DNA of 64,000 nucleotides from positions 7,387,101 to 7,451,100 of the forward strand of contig NC_068938.1 in the NCBI RefSeq assembly GCF_016801865.2. Reading direction: 5' to 3'. The notes beneath the pieces are model-generated. The model was not told where the DNA came from, did not search any database, and saw nothing but the letters and a program-made list of their open reading frames with translations. Below are positions 32,521-45,790 of this stretch, in pieces. Every line of letters begins with the position of its first letter. The stretch's first letter is position 1. The position numbers and the translations under genes are program-made. This DNA comes from Culex pipiens pallens. Lineage: Eukaryota; Arthropoda; Insecta; Diptera; Culicidae.

Positions 32521-34870
32521 AATGTTAAATAAATCCAAAAAAATTGCTCATTTTTGGGAGATTTGCTCTTTATAAAAAAAACAAACAATAATTCAAAATT
32601 TTCAATACAAAGGACGAGAAAAAAAATGGGTTTTCACAGTTTAAGTGTTGTTTAAAAAAACTAAAATTTCAATAATTTCAATAATTCAAATAATTAGCCT
32701 TGAATATTTAAAGTTTTGATTGTGTGAAGCTTGATTATGCAAAGTTTTTTTTAAACATTGAATTTTAGTTCATCGACCACAGATGACCCATAAAGTTCGA
32801 GTTCATCGACCCCAAATTTATTAAATTTGTAGTTAATTGCCTGTTCCATTACCAAATTGATATTCTCAACACTTCACCACCACCGTATTTGCCGGCATCT
32901 TAAATTACATATTCTAACAACAATTTAAAAAAAAAATGGAGTCAGGTTTGAGTTCAACGACCCAGAATATGATAATGATTTATTTTTCTGTTTTTGCTAT
33001 TACAAACATATGCATGAACCAATGAAAAAAATATATTTCCTGGCCTAGTTCCTGGCTGTTTTGACTGTGTTATAAATTTCAAAAACAAAAAAAACCGATT
33101 GATAGTTCCTAACATGGCATGCAAATCTTCGCTCCCACGGTATAAAGCTTCTTCCGCTGGATCGCAAATCAATTTCACTTGCTCGAAGGCTAATGGCAAC
33201 CCAAATTTCCGGTGACGTTGACCACGACCTTCCCTTCCTTTATTTGGTTCCGTGTCACCCAGAGGGGGGAAAATAGAAAGGAAATAAAACAAATGTTTAA
33301 GGGTGCAGGCCAGATTCAATCGTCACCATTTCATCAATATGTGGGGGACAAATATTTGAAAAAGAACTATTTAAAAAAAATCTTTTTATCGACATAGGTA
33401 AAAAGAATGATTTTCAATGAATAACTATTTCACAATTCTTGGAAAAATGCTAACCTATGCCTTTTTCAAAATTTCCTCCACCCTGTTCATCCGTAGTCAA
33501 AATCTCCCAGACAAGAAATGGATATTTGATGAGGCCGAGTTAAGACACTTTACACCTCTCTCTAGTTAGGCGAGACCCCTGAAGGCTCAGTCACGAACTC
33601 TGTCGTAGTCAGCGAAGATCATCATCATATTGGCGCGAAACCCCGTGCGAGCTTTGACCCAGTTTCCCGGCCAACTATTTCGCAATTTTCGAACCTCCGC
33701 CACCGATCGTTATCGGCTCTTCACTCCTCTCTCTCTCTCTCACTCGATTCGAGGTACGGGTCCATGAATTGACCAAAGTTTGATTGATGGCCTTTTAGTG
33801 AGTGTTTGAGCCCTGAGAAAGTGAGAGCAACAATTTGAATTGAATGGAATCGGATCCGATGGGGACTTTTCGGTTTGCAACTGTCAAGATTGATGACAAA
33901 ATTGGAAATTTATGATGATCTACATTAATCCCACAGCACGAGTGCTCACGAGAAAGCTCATTTCAAAGCTGGAGGTAAAAGTTGCATCCAAGCAAGCATA
34001 CCCAGGTGACATTTAGCAAACAGACTTTAGTCCGGTATCGATCATCGAAGCATGCTTGGACGACGGTATGCGCATCGAGTGAAAGGTATTAGCTGTGTAG
34101 GAAAATAATCGAAATGGAGAGAAAAAAACATAGATTTATGACATCGACCTTAACCGTGTTTTGCGGGAAAGTGGAACCGTTTCGGTCGCGGCCGTTTGAA
34201 GTGGCTGGGCTGCGACATAAATGTTCCGTTTAGTGCTGCTCGAGATTGCCTGCTTTGATAGTTATTCGTTTTTAGTTGGAGATTTTCCTTTTATGGTCAA
34301 ATCGAATGAGACAATATTTATTGACCTACTTTATGGAGGATGCAATATTGCTCTCCTTTACAATATATTTTTTGAAAATCAATCATAAAAGATAAACAAT
34401 AAAAATTAATGGTTTATTACCTTGATGAAATGGATATTCTTTGCTTTATAATCATTTGATAACATCGACCGACCTTTTTTTTTGCGCATTCATAGGACTA
34501 GATGGTCGAATAATTCATCTGCTATTTTTTATTTTCTATAAATCTGAAAAAAATACGAATCAAATAAATTAAAAACTTACAACAATTTATTCTTGATTGC
34601 CATATATTTTAAAGAAATGTGTAATCTACGCAAGAATTTGAACTTAATTATACTTACATCTCATCCAACATTTTAAATTTTATGAGAAAAATAAAAAAAA
34701 ACTACTACATACAAGAGCAATTCTCTAGAATTTCGCATTTTTTTTTTAAGATTTAAGATTTTGATTTTTTTATTTAGATGAAATCTAGATTGAATTTTCA
34801 AAAGGTCCTATCTGCATAGGAAACCCATGACTCATAGGTTGTTTTAAAAATTTACTCTAGAAATAAAGTC
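32521..34870. other. Intergenic DNA; no gene recognised
   Basis: AT-rich to about 33450, then a more balanced stretch (33480-34300) with a CT run near 33724-33742. That part looks like unique, possibly regulatory sequence, but no exon or motif could be assigned. Confidence 0.3.
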
Positions 34871-37170
34871 ACCAAGTTTTTCAATACAAGTCTCCAAACA
34901 ATATACGGAATATTCGAAAACCGTATCTACTGAAAGGATAGATTTGGTGTCTTCGGCAATGTGGTAGGGTATGATCACGACTTATTGAGAAAAATAGGTA
35001 CGCGGAAAAAGTAATTTCCGATTTATTTATTTTACTTTTTTCCCAAAAAGTTCAATTCCAAAATATGTTTTTATAATTTTTGAAATTTGTCAACATGTTT
35101 AACTAAATGAACAAAAATAGGCATTTTTGCGCTGGAGTTTAGGTTGCTGCAAAATCTGGTGATTTTTTTTTAAATTATTGTGATTTTTGAAAAAAAATGG
35201 AAAACATTATCAAAAAAAATAAAAAAAATAGTTTAAGATGCCATTGAAAAGCATCTAAAAAATGTTTGCAGTTGAAAACGACTTTATATTTTTTTATAAT
35301 TGCCCTGTTTTTATGTTTAAGACATTTAGGTTAAAGTCTTTTTTTTAAATTTCAATTTTTATAACTTTTGTATATTACACCCTTTCAATACATTAGCTTT
35401 GATGTTCGCACTTTTGAAATGTTAGCCTTGATTTCTATATTTCCAATATTTTTTTTTCGAATAGAAAAATAACATTCCACAAATGTGTATATTTCGGTTT
35501 TTTTATGTGCTCATGGGACTGAAAAAGGAATCTTTTGTTTAGGATGCTTCAAAACATGGTACCAAAATTTTATAACCTTTAAAAAAAATATTGAAAAAAA
35601 ATATTAAAATTTTTCAAACATTATTTCTACATGCAAAAACAAATTTGCAACTGAAAATGACTTTGTACATTTTTTATAAGTTGCACCGTTTTCAGGCTGT
35701 ATTCATTGAAAAGATAAAATTTTCGAATAATTTCCTTGCTTCATGTTCATGTTTCTTATGTGGAATTTTCTGACCTCTCTGAAAAATATTAAGATAACAT
35801 TTTATTTTTTAACATTTAAAAGTTGATCATTAGTTGCTGATTATTAAGAATAGAAAAATCAAAACTTTCCTGATTATAATTTTTTATCCGCTGTTTTTTA
35901 GCAATTTATATGCAACAATTATTTTTAGAACACTTAAAAAAAGGTGACATTATGTAGTTGAAATCAAATATTAATTAGCAATATCTTCAAAACGGAGAAC
36001 ATTATTAAAACTACCTTGAAGGAATTATCAATCTCAAATTTGATTTAACATAATATTATTTTTTTCCCAATTTTTTTTTTATTAAAACAAGACGTCAAAA
36101 CTTTGGTCTCAAGTTCTCTATGGCCAAAAAAATGCGGGTTTTGTTCCCTAAATCATATCAAATATAAAAAAACGGATATTGAGAAAATGAAAGGTTAAAT
36201 AAAAAAAACTGAAAAAAGGAAAAATCATTAAAGCAACTCTGCACGATTTTAATTTAAATCAAGACTAACATTTTATGAGGGCCAAACATTGAACATAACG
36301 CCCATTTAATATGCTAGTCTTGATTTAATTTTTTTCAAGATATTTTATCGAAAAAATCGGAAAATTTTACGAATGTTTCATGTTTTAACATTGAAAATCA
36401 TCATTAGTTGCTTAGATATCGACATTAGAAAATGGTGGGTTGTTTTGGTGAGACTTAGAAAACTTTAATTTTCGTGTTTCTTTTCCTTAAAGCGGCTGTA
36501 TCTCAGCAACCCGAGGTCCAATCTTCAATATCCCTTCGACAATTTTATAGCAAATTTTCTAAACTTTTCAAAAAAATATATTTTTAGAAATGTTCACTCA
36601 TGGTCACTATTTTTAAAAATCGGAAAACTGAAAACTGAAAACGAATCCCTTTATCAAAAAATCTGTATAGTACTTTCGAGTGAAAATTCAAGTTTACATA
36701 AAAAATCAAAACAAATTTGTTTTTGCATGAAATTTTAGTTTTTACAAAAATCACTATTTGTTCAAAAAATCATAACTCGGCGGCAGATTTTTTGACTGTA
36801 TTTTTCTATAGCTCAAAAGTTGCGAGTTTTCGTCCCCTAAAACATATCAAAAAATCTCGATAATCAAAAAATACGTATTTTGGGAAATTGAGTTTTTGTG
36901 AAAAAAAGGCTGATTAAAAAATCTGCTTTTTTTCGTGTACCTATTTTTTTCTTAATAGTCCTTAACAATACCTACAACTTTGCGGAAGACACCAAATTGA
37001 TCAGAAAATTCACTCATTTACCATTTTTGGTATGAACAGCAGCCAAAATTGTATGGAGACTGGTATGGGTGAACCACTGACACAAAATAGCTTATTTGGT
37101 CATATGGAAGGCCCCCACAAAGTTTGAGCCAAATAAAAAAATATAAATAAAACCCATTTTCGGTTTTGGT
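34871..37170. repeat. Cluster of decayed palindrome-family copies
   Basis: Recognisable pieces: TTTGGTGTCTTCGGCAATGT near 34947; AACATTTTATGAGGGCCAAACATT at 36268 and the mirrored ATGCTAGTCTTGATTT near 36310 (a centre); GACATTAGAAAATGGTGGGT near 36420; CAACTTTGCGGAAGACACC near 36976. Between them is low-complexity AT sequence (35100-36200) with no coding potential. Confidence 0.6.
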
Positions 37171-38300
37171 AGAGAATTGCTCATTATTCGTTTATTTTTT
37201 ACTAATATTATTTTTGAATGAAATTTTGCAACCTTTTAATACTTAACATATTTTTTACATAAGTTGTCGATAAACAGTTAAAATTGCATGTTACCCTAGT
37301 TCCAGAATATCCGGAATTTTTTTTATTTGCTTGTGCGATACGATCTTTAATAATCGAATTTCAAACAACCAAATTAAATGAAAATAAATAGAATCTGATA
37401 TTTATTTGTCTGCCGAAATTTCACACCACATTCTTCATCAACATGAGCACCATCAAATATTGATTTCCTCTCAAATTCAAAAAAACGTCACTTCAAATAC
37501 CACAATCCTCACAGCAACAAGCTCGACCAAAACGAGTTAATTAAATTTATCAACAGCAGGATTTTCCGCTTTTGGGAAAATGCGCCTGTCATTCTTCCGA
37601 TTATCTCCAATCTCTCAAACCACTGCTGCCGGTATCTGCATTTGAATCTGGCACCGACCAACCGGAAATGGATGGTGCACAAAATTCTTTCCGGGCCCAG
37701 GCCAGCGTGCAAAATCGTCCTCAAAACATGCATAACGGATGCACTGATTCGTTGTGTGTTGTTCGAGAGAGAGAGAGTGTGCTCGTCACAATCACAGAAA
37801 ACAATAAAACGGCATAAAATTTTCATCGAGTTTGTCATCCGCGAGAAGTTTTAAGGATTGGAAGCTGGGGGAAATGGGAGGATGATGATGTTTAGACATC
37901 ATCAAGTGTGGGACTAAGCGCTCCGTGATGGGCCTGGTCAGAAAGTTTTCCAAGGACGATGTTCTGTTTTGGCACGGTTCCTAGTTTGCTCTCATGCATG
38001 GCGCAATTTAGCAACCATGCCACAACATTCCCATTTGTTCGACTGTCATTGATGCATACATTTTAAATCAGATTAGTTGTACCCCCACTACACACGTGGT
38101 CGCTCTCCACGTGGTCTTCCGCAGGCCCCAATTCCGACGTGTGTGTGTGTTTGTGCTCTCTGGACTATGTAAAACGAGACTTCTGTCTGTGTCGGATTGG
38201 ATTATAATTTGCGTTGGACATTCCAAGTCCTAGCTGGGAAACGTTGAGAAGAAATTGGAAAAGTTTGAAACATTTCAACCTAGTAGGCCTTTTCGCTAAA
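37171..38300. other. Intergenic DNA with a balanced-composition block
   Basis: 37500-38260 is GC-richer with overlapping short frames on both strands and a GAGAGAGAGAGAG run near 37766. No protein family was recognised. Confidence 0.3.
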
Positions 38301-38308
38301 CTTTACAT

Positions 38309-38382
38309 CAGTGATTCTCAACCTTCTTCTAGGCTGGTACCCCCTACCATGTAAATCAAGTAGGCCCGGTTGAGAATAGCTG
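38309..38382. mobile_element. Tiny hAT MITE (74 bp)
   Basis: Ends CAGTGATTCTCAACC and GGTTGAGAATAGCTG are flanked by the 8-bp near-duplication CTTTACAT/CTCTACAT (38301-38308, 38383-38390). The terminal sequence is of the SPIN/Charlie hAT type. Confidence 0.82.
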
Positions 38383-38392
38383 CTCTACATCA

Positions 38393-38480
38393 AGCGACCG
38401 CAGCTCACTTGGTTTGGGCTCTGGCCCTAATGTTAACTATCCAGAGCAGGTTTGGGTTTGATTCTCGCTCTCAACAAGTT
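38393..38480 (+). mobile_element. tRNA-like SINE head or tRNA pseudogene
   Basis: GCAGCTCACTTGG resembles a pol III A-box, and GGGTTTGATTCTCGC, about 55 nt on, a B-box. The central arm (CTGG...CCAG) has an oversized loop, so no functional tRNA is formed. Confidence 0.45.
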
Positions 38481-41400
38481 TTCTTTTTCCTACACCGCGC
38501 TCGATATTCTTTTCCACGACTCTCCCAAATTGCATGGCTTAGATAAGCTTCACAGAGAGTCCATCGAGTTCACTAAATCCTGTCGTCGAGGGCGCTCCTC
38601 TGAACGCCGGTTCTGAAAAGGGCGCCCGTTTTATGAATTTATAACTGGATCGCCGTTGTTTGTCCCGCACAATCACTAATCGGCTCGAGGGACGGTCGTC
38701 GGCAGCAGCGGTTTGTCCTTTCTAGGCCGGAACTGGAATGCAATTGCGGAACGACGACTGTGGAACGTTTCAACGATTTCTGAGGGGGGCGTTCCAAAAC
38801 TACGTAAGAAAAAAAAAATTTTTTTTTTAATATGACATTTTTAGGAATTGCAAGGATTGGCATCAGAAATGTAAAATTTATAAAAAAATCTTTGTAACAT
38901 AACTCAAAAACGACCCCTGGTGAATAAATTCGCTTAGCTTGGCATCACGTCGACTCACTTAAATGATGAGGGCCGGTCCAGCACTACGGCGGTGATTTAT
39001 CTAGCTGGGGCGGTTTGTGTTTATTTGTCCGTGTCATGTTTATAGTTTTCGATTTTCCCGCGATTTCGCGTGACTTTATCCTAATTTACGTACAGCAGAA
39101 TATTTAAAAAAAAAACGTAAATCCAGCAGAACCAAAAGAGTTGACCAAATTTATTTCTTTTTCCGGACAGTTTTTTTTTCGCTCTCTCACTAGTTTAGAG
39201 GTAGATTATATCACGATTTGATTTATTCGCTGTCTGGAGGGGCCGGTTGTTGCCGAAAAAAGTGCCGTCGTGACAACATCCAGAATTGAGGGCGTGGGCG
39301 GATACGACGCGACGCAGTGTTCTCAGCAGATTCTTACTGGCCTTTTTAGTGGACAAGTGGAATTGAAAAATTGTTGAGAATAAATCAATTTGTCCACTTT
39401 GGAGGATATTATTACCGTCGGGGTACTACATCATCCTTTTTGGGGGGAGTTTCATAACACGAAAGAGGTTTAGTATTAACATGAATCACGGCGAGTCACG
39501 AGTTTGTTGGCAACCTTGTTAGTTTGGTCTAAAAGGTGAGATTAGTGTGGTGTGTCACATTTCCTAATTTAGATTTATGGGGATGTTTTTATTCGGTCTA
39601 TTTAAAATGATGAAAATATGAACTCTAAATCACTGATTCCCAAACTATTTTGGCCCAGGCCCCACCTTCCATACATCTGTGGTGTTGCAATATAATCATA
39701 CAAGTATCGTCTTCCTTTATTAAAATTCCAGTTACATCAACTCATCGTCACACAATTCGCCCAAAGCTGCATAATCACTTTCCTCTTCTGTAAACCCGTC
39801 CAAGTCTTCATCCCGCTGACGTTCGCAGTCTCCAAGGCCCCAAGTCATCTCTCGCAGACAACACTTTCTCCTTCATTTCGCGACAAGACCGACGTCAGCC
39901 GTTGGCCGTCGACCGACCTTAAGATATTGCCTGCTTCTTTGCTGCATCACCCTTTTGATGATCAACAAATTCGCTGCGATGCCAAGGGCACTTCCACCGA
40001 CGCCGTCCTGTTACTTTCGTTCGTTGTGAGATGATTTATTGGAGAATTGGAATTTCCCCCTGCGAGAGTAGATGACGTGTTTTGAGCTGACTAGTTGAGG
40101 TTTCGTCCGTGTGGAACGAAACTTTGATTTTTATTCAAAAGAGGATTATACATTACATTTTAGTTGATAAAAAAGTCATTTCGTAGTTTATGAATTACCC
40201 AAATTTCACGCGGAAGTAGCACCGCCGATCATGATGTTGTCGCAACCCGATTACTTCGATATCTCTCACCCTCAATTTTCGGTGGGGAGACCCAATTTGT
40301 CACCGATTTGGCTGTCGGCACCTCTTTTCTCGACCTTGGAACGATTATTTTTTGTGCCATGGCAATCGGATCAAACGGTTTTGGGGTTTCACCTTTTGAG
40401 TCTCTTGTTATTTATTTTTATTTTGAGTTTTTCGGCGAAAACGGTGTGAACTCTATTATCGCCTTTGTGCTAATTTTCATCAGCCTGGAAATTCGCTGTG
40501 ACAGCTTATATTTTGCTCAAATTAGCATTTTCGGGCAACTTATGTTCAAACTTATCTCGTTAGTAATATTGTTGATTGAGTCCATACAAATTATGACTTT
40601 GGGTTTTAGTTAAGTTTTCAAAAATTCTTAAGGTTCTGCTAGAAAACAAGATTGACATTCCATACCTCAAACTTGCGATCTTTATCTCCGATCCTTCAAC
40701 TTAAGTGCCCCAGTACAGTGACTTAAGTAACTCATAAGTGGGGAAACCCCCTCCAACAACCTCCTACTGACACAGAAAATTGCCCTGCACAACTCGGGCG
40801 AGAAGCTGGTACCTCCATAGATGACGTAACATTGAAGGATCGATTAGCATTAGCTCACCACACATGTTCCGTGAGTGGAATGTCGGTTGACTGAGGTCTA
40901 TCTGGGGGGGGCCTAATGACTCTGACGGCGGCATGGTATCATTATGGTAATTATGGCCACACCACACTCTAGTATAGTAGTTGAACTATATGCACTTCCC
41001 TTTGATGATTACGTTGGGTCAGCCGACGATGTGGCTTAGCGTGTTGGGGCTTGGAGAATTGCTGACCGATTGGTTGCGCAAATGTTGACTTTAGCTTTAG
41101 CGAAACTTTTCATAAAAAAAAATCTAAAGAAAATAAAAATACAAACTTTACTAAATTATACATAACATTCCTAAAAAGTAGACTTTAAGATGATTTTATG
41201 TGCAAAACTTCAGCAAAATTGTTAATCATCAAAGATAATGACAAACGTCACGCATACCTAAGTCACTTATAATGGACCGACTGGACATCAAAACGTCACA
41301 GAGCAGCGACGACGTCTCGCGATATTCCGGTCACGCATGACCGATAGACGACCGAACGTTATGATATCAAATCTAGCGCGGAACGTTGACGCGCGTCTTG

Positions 41401-41850
41401 GCAGTCACCACTTGGCCATCGGTTTGCGGATCTTTGTGGCGAAGAAGTTGCATAATATTAATTTGGCAGGCAAGAAAAAATTACATTTATGAAATATTGA
41501 AATTTTTTTATAACTTGAATTTTCGGATTTCTTATAAAAATAAACTGCAGAATTCAATCTTTTTATATGTATTGCAACAAATGCTCACTTCTTTAAGATT
41601 AAAACTAAATAAAACAGCAATTTTTCAGGAAACATTTAAAAACTTTTATTTTATAACATTCACTTCTATCTTTATCTGGTCATGATACTGATTGTAATAA
41701 TCTTACATGCCTTAATCACTAAACAATAAAAAAGCAGCAGTAGCATAATCAAAACACAAATTTTATTGGAGCATTTGATTATTACTGTTTACTATCTTTT
41801 TAACACTTTTTTCGACTATTATTTAAGTAAAGCAGGTATTGGACTGTGGC
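38481..41850. other. Long intergenic stretch of balanced composition
   Basis: No gene recognised over 3.4 kb. Several short frames, such as 40231-40620 in two overlapping frames, are hydrophobic but match no known family. Near 39633 a sequence beginning CACTGATTCCCAAACT may be a lone hAT end. It could hold regulatory DNA or untranslated exons. Confidence 0.3.
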
Positions 41851-42622
41851 AAAAAAAAAGTCACAGGCAAAGCAAAATGTATGCACGTTTCTGCAAACAA
41901 ATTGTCAAAAAGTGCGAGTTTTTTTGTTTGTCATAGTCTGATAGCTCCTTAAAACTCTGGCATTTTTATAGTGTTTAGGAACGCCTACTGTTCATATTCA
42001 TTTATTCTTCCTTGTAACTGTAAATATTCCTTTACAGCTACTTATCACGAGAATAAAAAATCAACTTTCAAATGTTGCTTGGGAGGATTCTTATTTACCT
42101 TATAGCAAAAATCCCGAACTTGCCAATTAATATTTAAACTATTGTTGCAAAAAATCAACTAATAAGTTGATGTCTACCACCACCAACTACGACACAGACA
42201 AATATATTAAACTCAGGAAAAATCATCCAGTTAGAAACGAAGATAATCTTTCGGTACAGTTTGGAATCCCAACAGAATCATTGAATTGAACTTGTATTAG
42301 AAGACAAGGAAAGCTTTTTCAACAAGATAAAAATATTCCACACAGTAATTAAAGTTTGATATTTATCTTAAATTTTATAATAATTTCAAATTCGTGTCTT
42401 CAAATCAATCATTTGGCCAAAACATAAAATTCCCGGGAAATTGAATCTCAAATAATATTATTACGGCCACTAAAGAGCTTATACATTTCCAAAATTATCA
42501 TTTGTATTTGATACTCCTTTCATAATTCTGTTCTAATATCAATCAAATAATTGGTATTTCAATAATTAGGAAAACCTTTTACAGAATGATAAACTTTTCC
42601 ACACTGAATTCTTATTAAACTG
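41851..42622. repeat. Tandem duplication, unit 1
   Basis: About 770 bp repeated next door at 42625-43427 with a period of about 774-806 bp. Both units contain GTCACAGRCAAAGCAAAATG, AGTCTGATAGCTCCTTAAAA and GACACAGACAAATA in the same order. The high end of this unit (42560-42622, minus strand) is a second, free-standing copy of the last 20 or so codons of IR gene E. Confidence 0.85.
42560..42622 (-). pseudogene. Duplicated C-terminal scrap of IR gene E
   Basis: The minus strand reads LIRIQCGKVYHSVKGFPN, against LIRIQCRKVYYSVKGFPNY at the real end of gene E. It has no upstream coding sequence, so it is a dead by-product of the tandem duplication. Confidence 0.85.
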
Positions 42623-42624
42623 AG

Positions 42625-43427
42625 AAAAAAAAAGTCACAGACAAAGCAAAATGTATACACGTTTCAGCAAACAAAGTGCGAGTTTTTTTGTTTGTTATAG
42701 TCTGATAGCTCCTTAAAACTCTGGCATTTTTTATAGTGTTTAGGATCGCCTACTGTTTATATTCATTTATTCTTCCTTTTAACTGTAAATATTCCTTTAC
42801 TGCTACTTATCACGAGAAAGAAAAATCAACTTTCAAATGTTGCTTAGGAGGATTCTTATTTGTCTTATAGCAAAAATTCCAAACTTGCCAATTAATGTTT
42901 AAACTAATGTTGCAAAATATCAAATAACAAGTTGATGTCTACCACCACCAATTACGACACAGACAAATACATTAAACTCAGGAAAAATCATCCAGTGAGA
43001 GTTAGGAACGAAGAAAATCATTCGGTACAGTTTGGAATCCCAACAGAATCGTTGAATTGAACTTGTACTAGACGATTAAAAAAGCTTTTTCAACAAGGTA
43101 AAAATATTCCACACAGTAATTAAAGCTTGATATTTATCTTAAATTTTATCATTCTTTCAAATTTGTGTCAACAAATCAATCATTTGGCCAAAACATAAAA
43201 TTCCCGGGAAATTGTAGATTTCAACTCTCGATTCTGGATACATTTTAAATCTCGTAAAATATTTTTACGGTCACTAAAGAGCCTATAAATTTCCAAAATT
43301 ATCATTTGAATTTGATACTAGTTTCATAATTCATAATTCTAATCTCAAGCAAATAATTGGTATTTTAATAATTAGGAAAACCTTTTACAGAATAATAAAC
43401 TTTTCTACACTGAATTCTTATTAAATA
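42625..43427. repeat. Tandem duplication, unit 2 (includes 3' end of IR gene E)
   Basis: The second unit of the local tandem duplication. It contains the real 3' flank and final codons of gene E. It differs from unit 1 by substitutions and a roughly 30-bp length difference near 43210-43265. Confidence 0.85.
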
Positions 43428-45146
43428 GACAATATTTGCGTAGAATTTTACAAGTAATTTGCAAACTTTTCGTCGAAAATCAATCATTTGCAACCAATTC
43501 AGTACAATTTCACCAACAAACACAAACAAACTTATCATCAATCCATACCAGATAAATACCATAGCTGGAAAAATGTCTTCAAAAGATAGAAAACTGCTTG
43601 TTTCCAGGGATTCCCCGATCATTCCGTACTCTTGACGTTCGTGCAGTTTATTCCAGTACGTCCAGAGGCCACTCTCGATAAATGCAGTTAGTGCGAACTC
43701 AAAAGTGGAAATCAGCGGGTATCGATCGAAAAATTTGTACACACGCACTTCCATGTTGAGGGACTCGTCCAAGATTCGGTAGCGGTACAATCTTTGCGCC
43801 TTATCAAAGTACTTTGGTATCTCGAGTTTTGCTAAATATCGAAATTTTACGTATGCATGTTCCAAGTCCCATGTTTGACCAAAGCCTGAACTGTTTTTAA
43901 CAATGCCGCCTAGTAAGGTGTGATTTGTCAAATACGGCATTAACAGGAGATTTGCTCTGATTTTCACTCCCGATTCCAGCAGATCTTGCATCGTTTGAAT
44001 TTCTTGTGCTGCTGGTTTGCTGATCATTATCGAAATGATTTTGGTCTCGTATGCGCACGTCACAAAGAACATAAACACCGTCAATGATAGTAGAGCTATT
44101 TTTTCCAAGGCACTTGTATGATCCAAACTAAATCGCTCGTATCCACACACGGTCAGTAGAATTGGATCATTTAAGAAGACCGATGGAAACAACACTTTCA
44201 CAACTTCTGCTGTTATTAAAACCAACATGATGACGATCCAAACCTCTGTATCAAACGGATATGTGAATAGCTGTATGATATTGATTGGAAATCTTGGAAC
44301 TACGATCGTATGATCATCGGTCAAGGTTGTTAAGATGAAACTTTGATATTTTAATTTTAAAGCATGCCAATAACGTTTCGTTGTATCAATTTGTACGTTA
44401 TTTTTGATAAAATGGTTTATATAACATTTGTTAACAAGCATTTCTGAATACTTGTGACATCGATGCTTAACCTCAAGTAATGATGCGTTCAGAAAAACGG
44501 CCGTTTCGTTTATCCATTTAAAAGTAGGATCACTAGCCATCAAAATCCCCTCCGTGGTATACGTTACAGACATCCCAAGCAAATCATACCTACCCAAAAA
44601 TCGAAAAAGTATATTTGGTACCGGGAAATAATTGCTCCAGAAATTTCCAACTATTCGCAGCATTAGTGTTTCTTGATTAACTTCATCCAAATATATCACT
44701 TGATTGAAAAGTAGGTATGCGAGTAAACTATCAAAAGCCTTAAAATCCTCTGTCCGCGTGTTCACCAAAACGACGATTTTAGTGTTGGGATCAAAAATCA
44801 TAAAAGTTCGCACAATTTTCTCCGAAATGGGTACGACGTTTTCACCATGAACAATGATAAGAGTTGGTTTCTTCGGCAAATGGGTGTAGTTTAGCGTGCT
44901 TTCTCCAGTCAACACAAATTTCGTCACGTTTTCCAGCTGTGGAGCAGCGAGCACTTGTTCCAAAGAACTGTCGAAGGGATTTTTTGCAGATATGCCATAA
45001 AATATGCATTTTGCAGTGCCAACTTCAACTTTTGCCACATGTTCTATCAGCGACACAAGGTAACTTGCCATCTCAAAGGTTGAGGTTGAGTCAGTTAAAC
45101 TTGACAACAGTGCAACCAACAGAAGATTCATTGCGAACGGATACAT
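43365..45146 (-). CDS. IR gene E: divergent ionotropic receptor, intact (593 aa)
   Basis: Divergent IR channel subunit on the minus strand. The open frame extends upstream to 45224 without an ATG. The first ATG is 45146 (MYPFAMNLLLVALLSSL, a good signal peptide) and a second is 45131. Gene E is closest to gene F: both have KWINETA/RWINETA, DTTxRYW/DTTQKYC, and MQDLLESGVKIRANLLxMPYL. Pore motif NDPILLTVCGYERFSLDHT, the only copy with DHT for HKA; second membrane segment ending AYETKIISIMISKP; S2-like FIESGLWTYW. After the last membrane segment a basic, aromatic tail of about 45 residues follows, longer than in the other five. The last 20 codons lie in a tandem duplication. Ligand unknown. Confidence 0.92.
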   Translation of the reverse strand: MYPFAMNLLLVALLSSLTDSTSTFEMASYLVSLIEHVAKVEVGTAKCIFYGISAKNPFDSSLEQVLAAPQLENVTKFVLTGESTLNYTHLPKKPTLIIVHGENVVPISEKIVRTFMIFDPNTKIVVLVNTRTEDFKAFDSLLAYLLFNQVIYLDEVNQETLMLRIVGNFWSNYFPVPNILFRFLGRYDLLGMSVTYTTEGILMASDPTFKWINETAVFLNASLLEVKHRCHKYSEMLVNKCYINHFIKNNVQIDTTKRYWHALKLKYQSFILTTLTDDHTIVVPRFPINIIQLFTYPFDTEVWIVIMLVLITAEVVKVLFPSVFLNDPILLTVCGYERFSLDHTSALEKIALLSLTVFMFFVTCAYETKIISIMISKPAAQEIQTMQDLLESGVKIRANLLLMPYLTNHTLLGGIVKNSSGFGQTWDLEHAYVKFRYLAKLEIPKYFDKAQRLYRYRILDESLNMEVRVYKFFDRYPLISTFEFALTAFIESGLWTYWNKLHERQEYGMIGESLETSSFLSFEDIFPAMVFIWYGLMISLFVFVGEIVLNWLQMIDFRRKVCKLLVKFYANIVYLIRIQCRKVYYSVKGFPNY

Positions 45147-45529
45147 TTCTAAAGTACGTTTGAACAGAATTTCAACCTTTTGATACGAAAATACTTGCTG
45201 ACCTATTTGTTCGGCACATGGCAATTGATAGCCCTGCCGACACGTGTTAATAATAGTTACTTCGGTTTGTGCGTTTTATACTACGGATTTTGAAGTCTTT
45301 CGATCTGCATTTAGTAACTGTCAGCTTGGTTTACGTTTTGCATTGATTTTTTGAAAATAGTTGAGAATGTCTCGAAAAGAACAGCATTATTACTTATTAC
45401 CCATTCTATGTTTTGGTTGAAATATCTGTAGATTTTACGAACAGTTTTCTAGTTTTTCGTTTCAAATCAATTTTGTTATTTTTTTGGAAACCGGTACAAT
45501 GGTTTGAAAATACGTTTTTTTTTATCTCT

Positions 45530-45790
45530 GAGTGCGCCATCGAATCGGGCGTCTAATTTTACTTAAAAGTCCCTTTAACACCAAATTTCTAAACATGCTT
45601 CAAAATATTGAAAAACTTGTCTTTTTCAAATGTTCAAAAATGAAAGGGATCATACCGCTCCTCCATCACAAGATATTCGTGTTTCAGAGGCAAAAGTTAC
45701 CCCTTCATAGTTGGCACCATGAAAGAAGGGCTCTTTCTCGACATTTTGCTGGGTCCGGCGAAATATTTCGTCGGGGGGTCTAGAGCAACT
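45530..45790. repeat. Solo-arm relic of the 1,351-bp foldback family
   Basis: GAATCGGGCGTCTAATTTTAC and AAAAGTCCCTTTAACACCAA match the foldback arm (compare 2093-2330), with many changes. Only one arm is present. It is an old, diverged member near the 5' end of gene E. Confidence 0.75.

Noticed and set aside
39630..39670. Possible hAT end (CACTGATTCCCAAACT)
   Set aside because: No matching inverted end or 8-bp duplication was found nearby.
40231..40613. Two overlapping hydrophobic frames that could be a small membrane protein
   Set aside because: They overlap in different frames, have no signal or family motif and no splice context.
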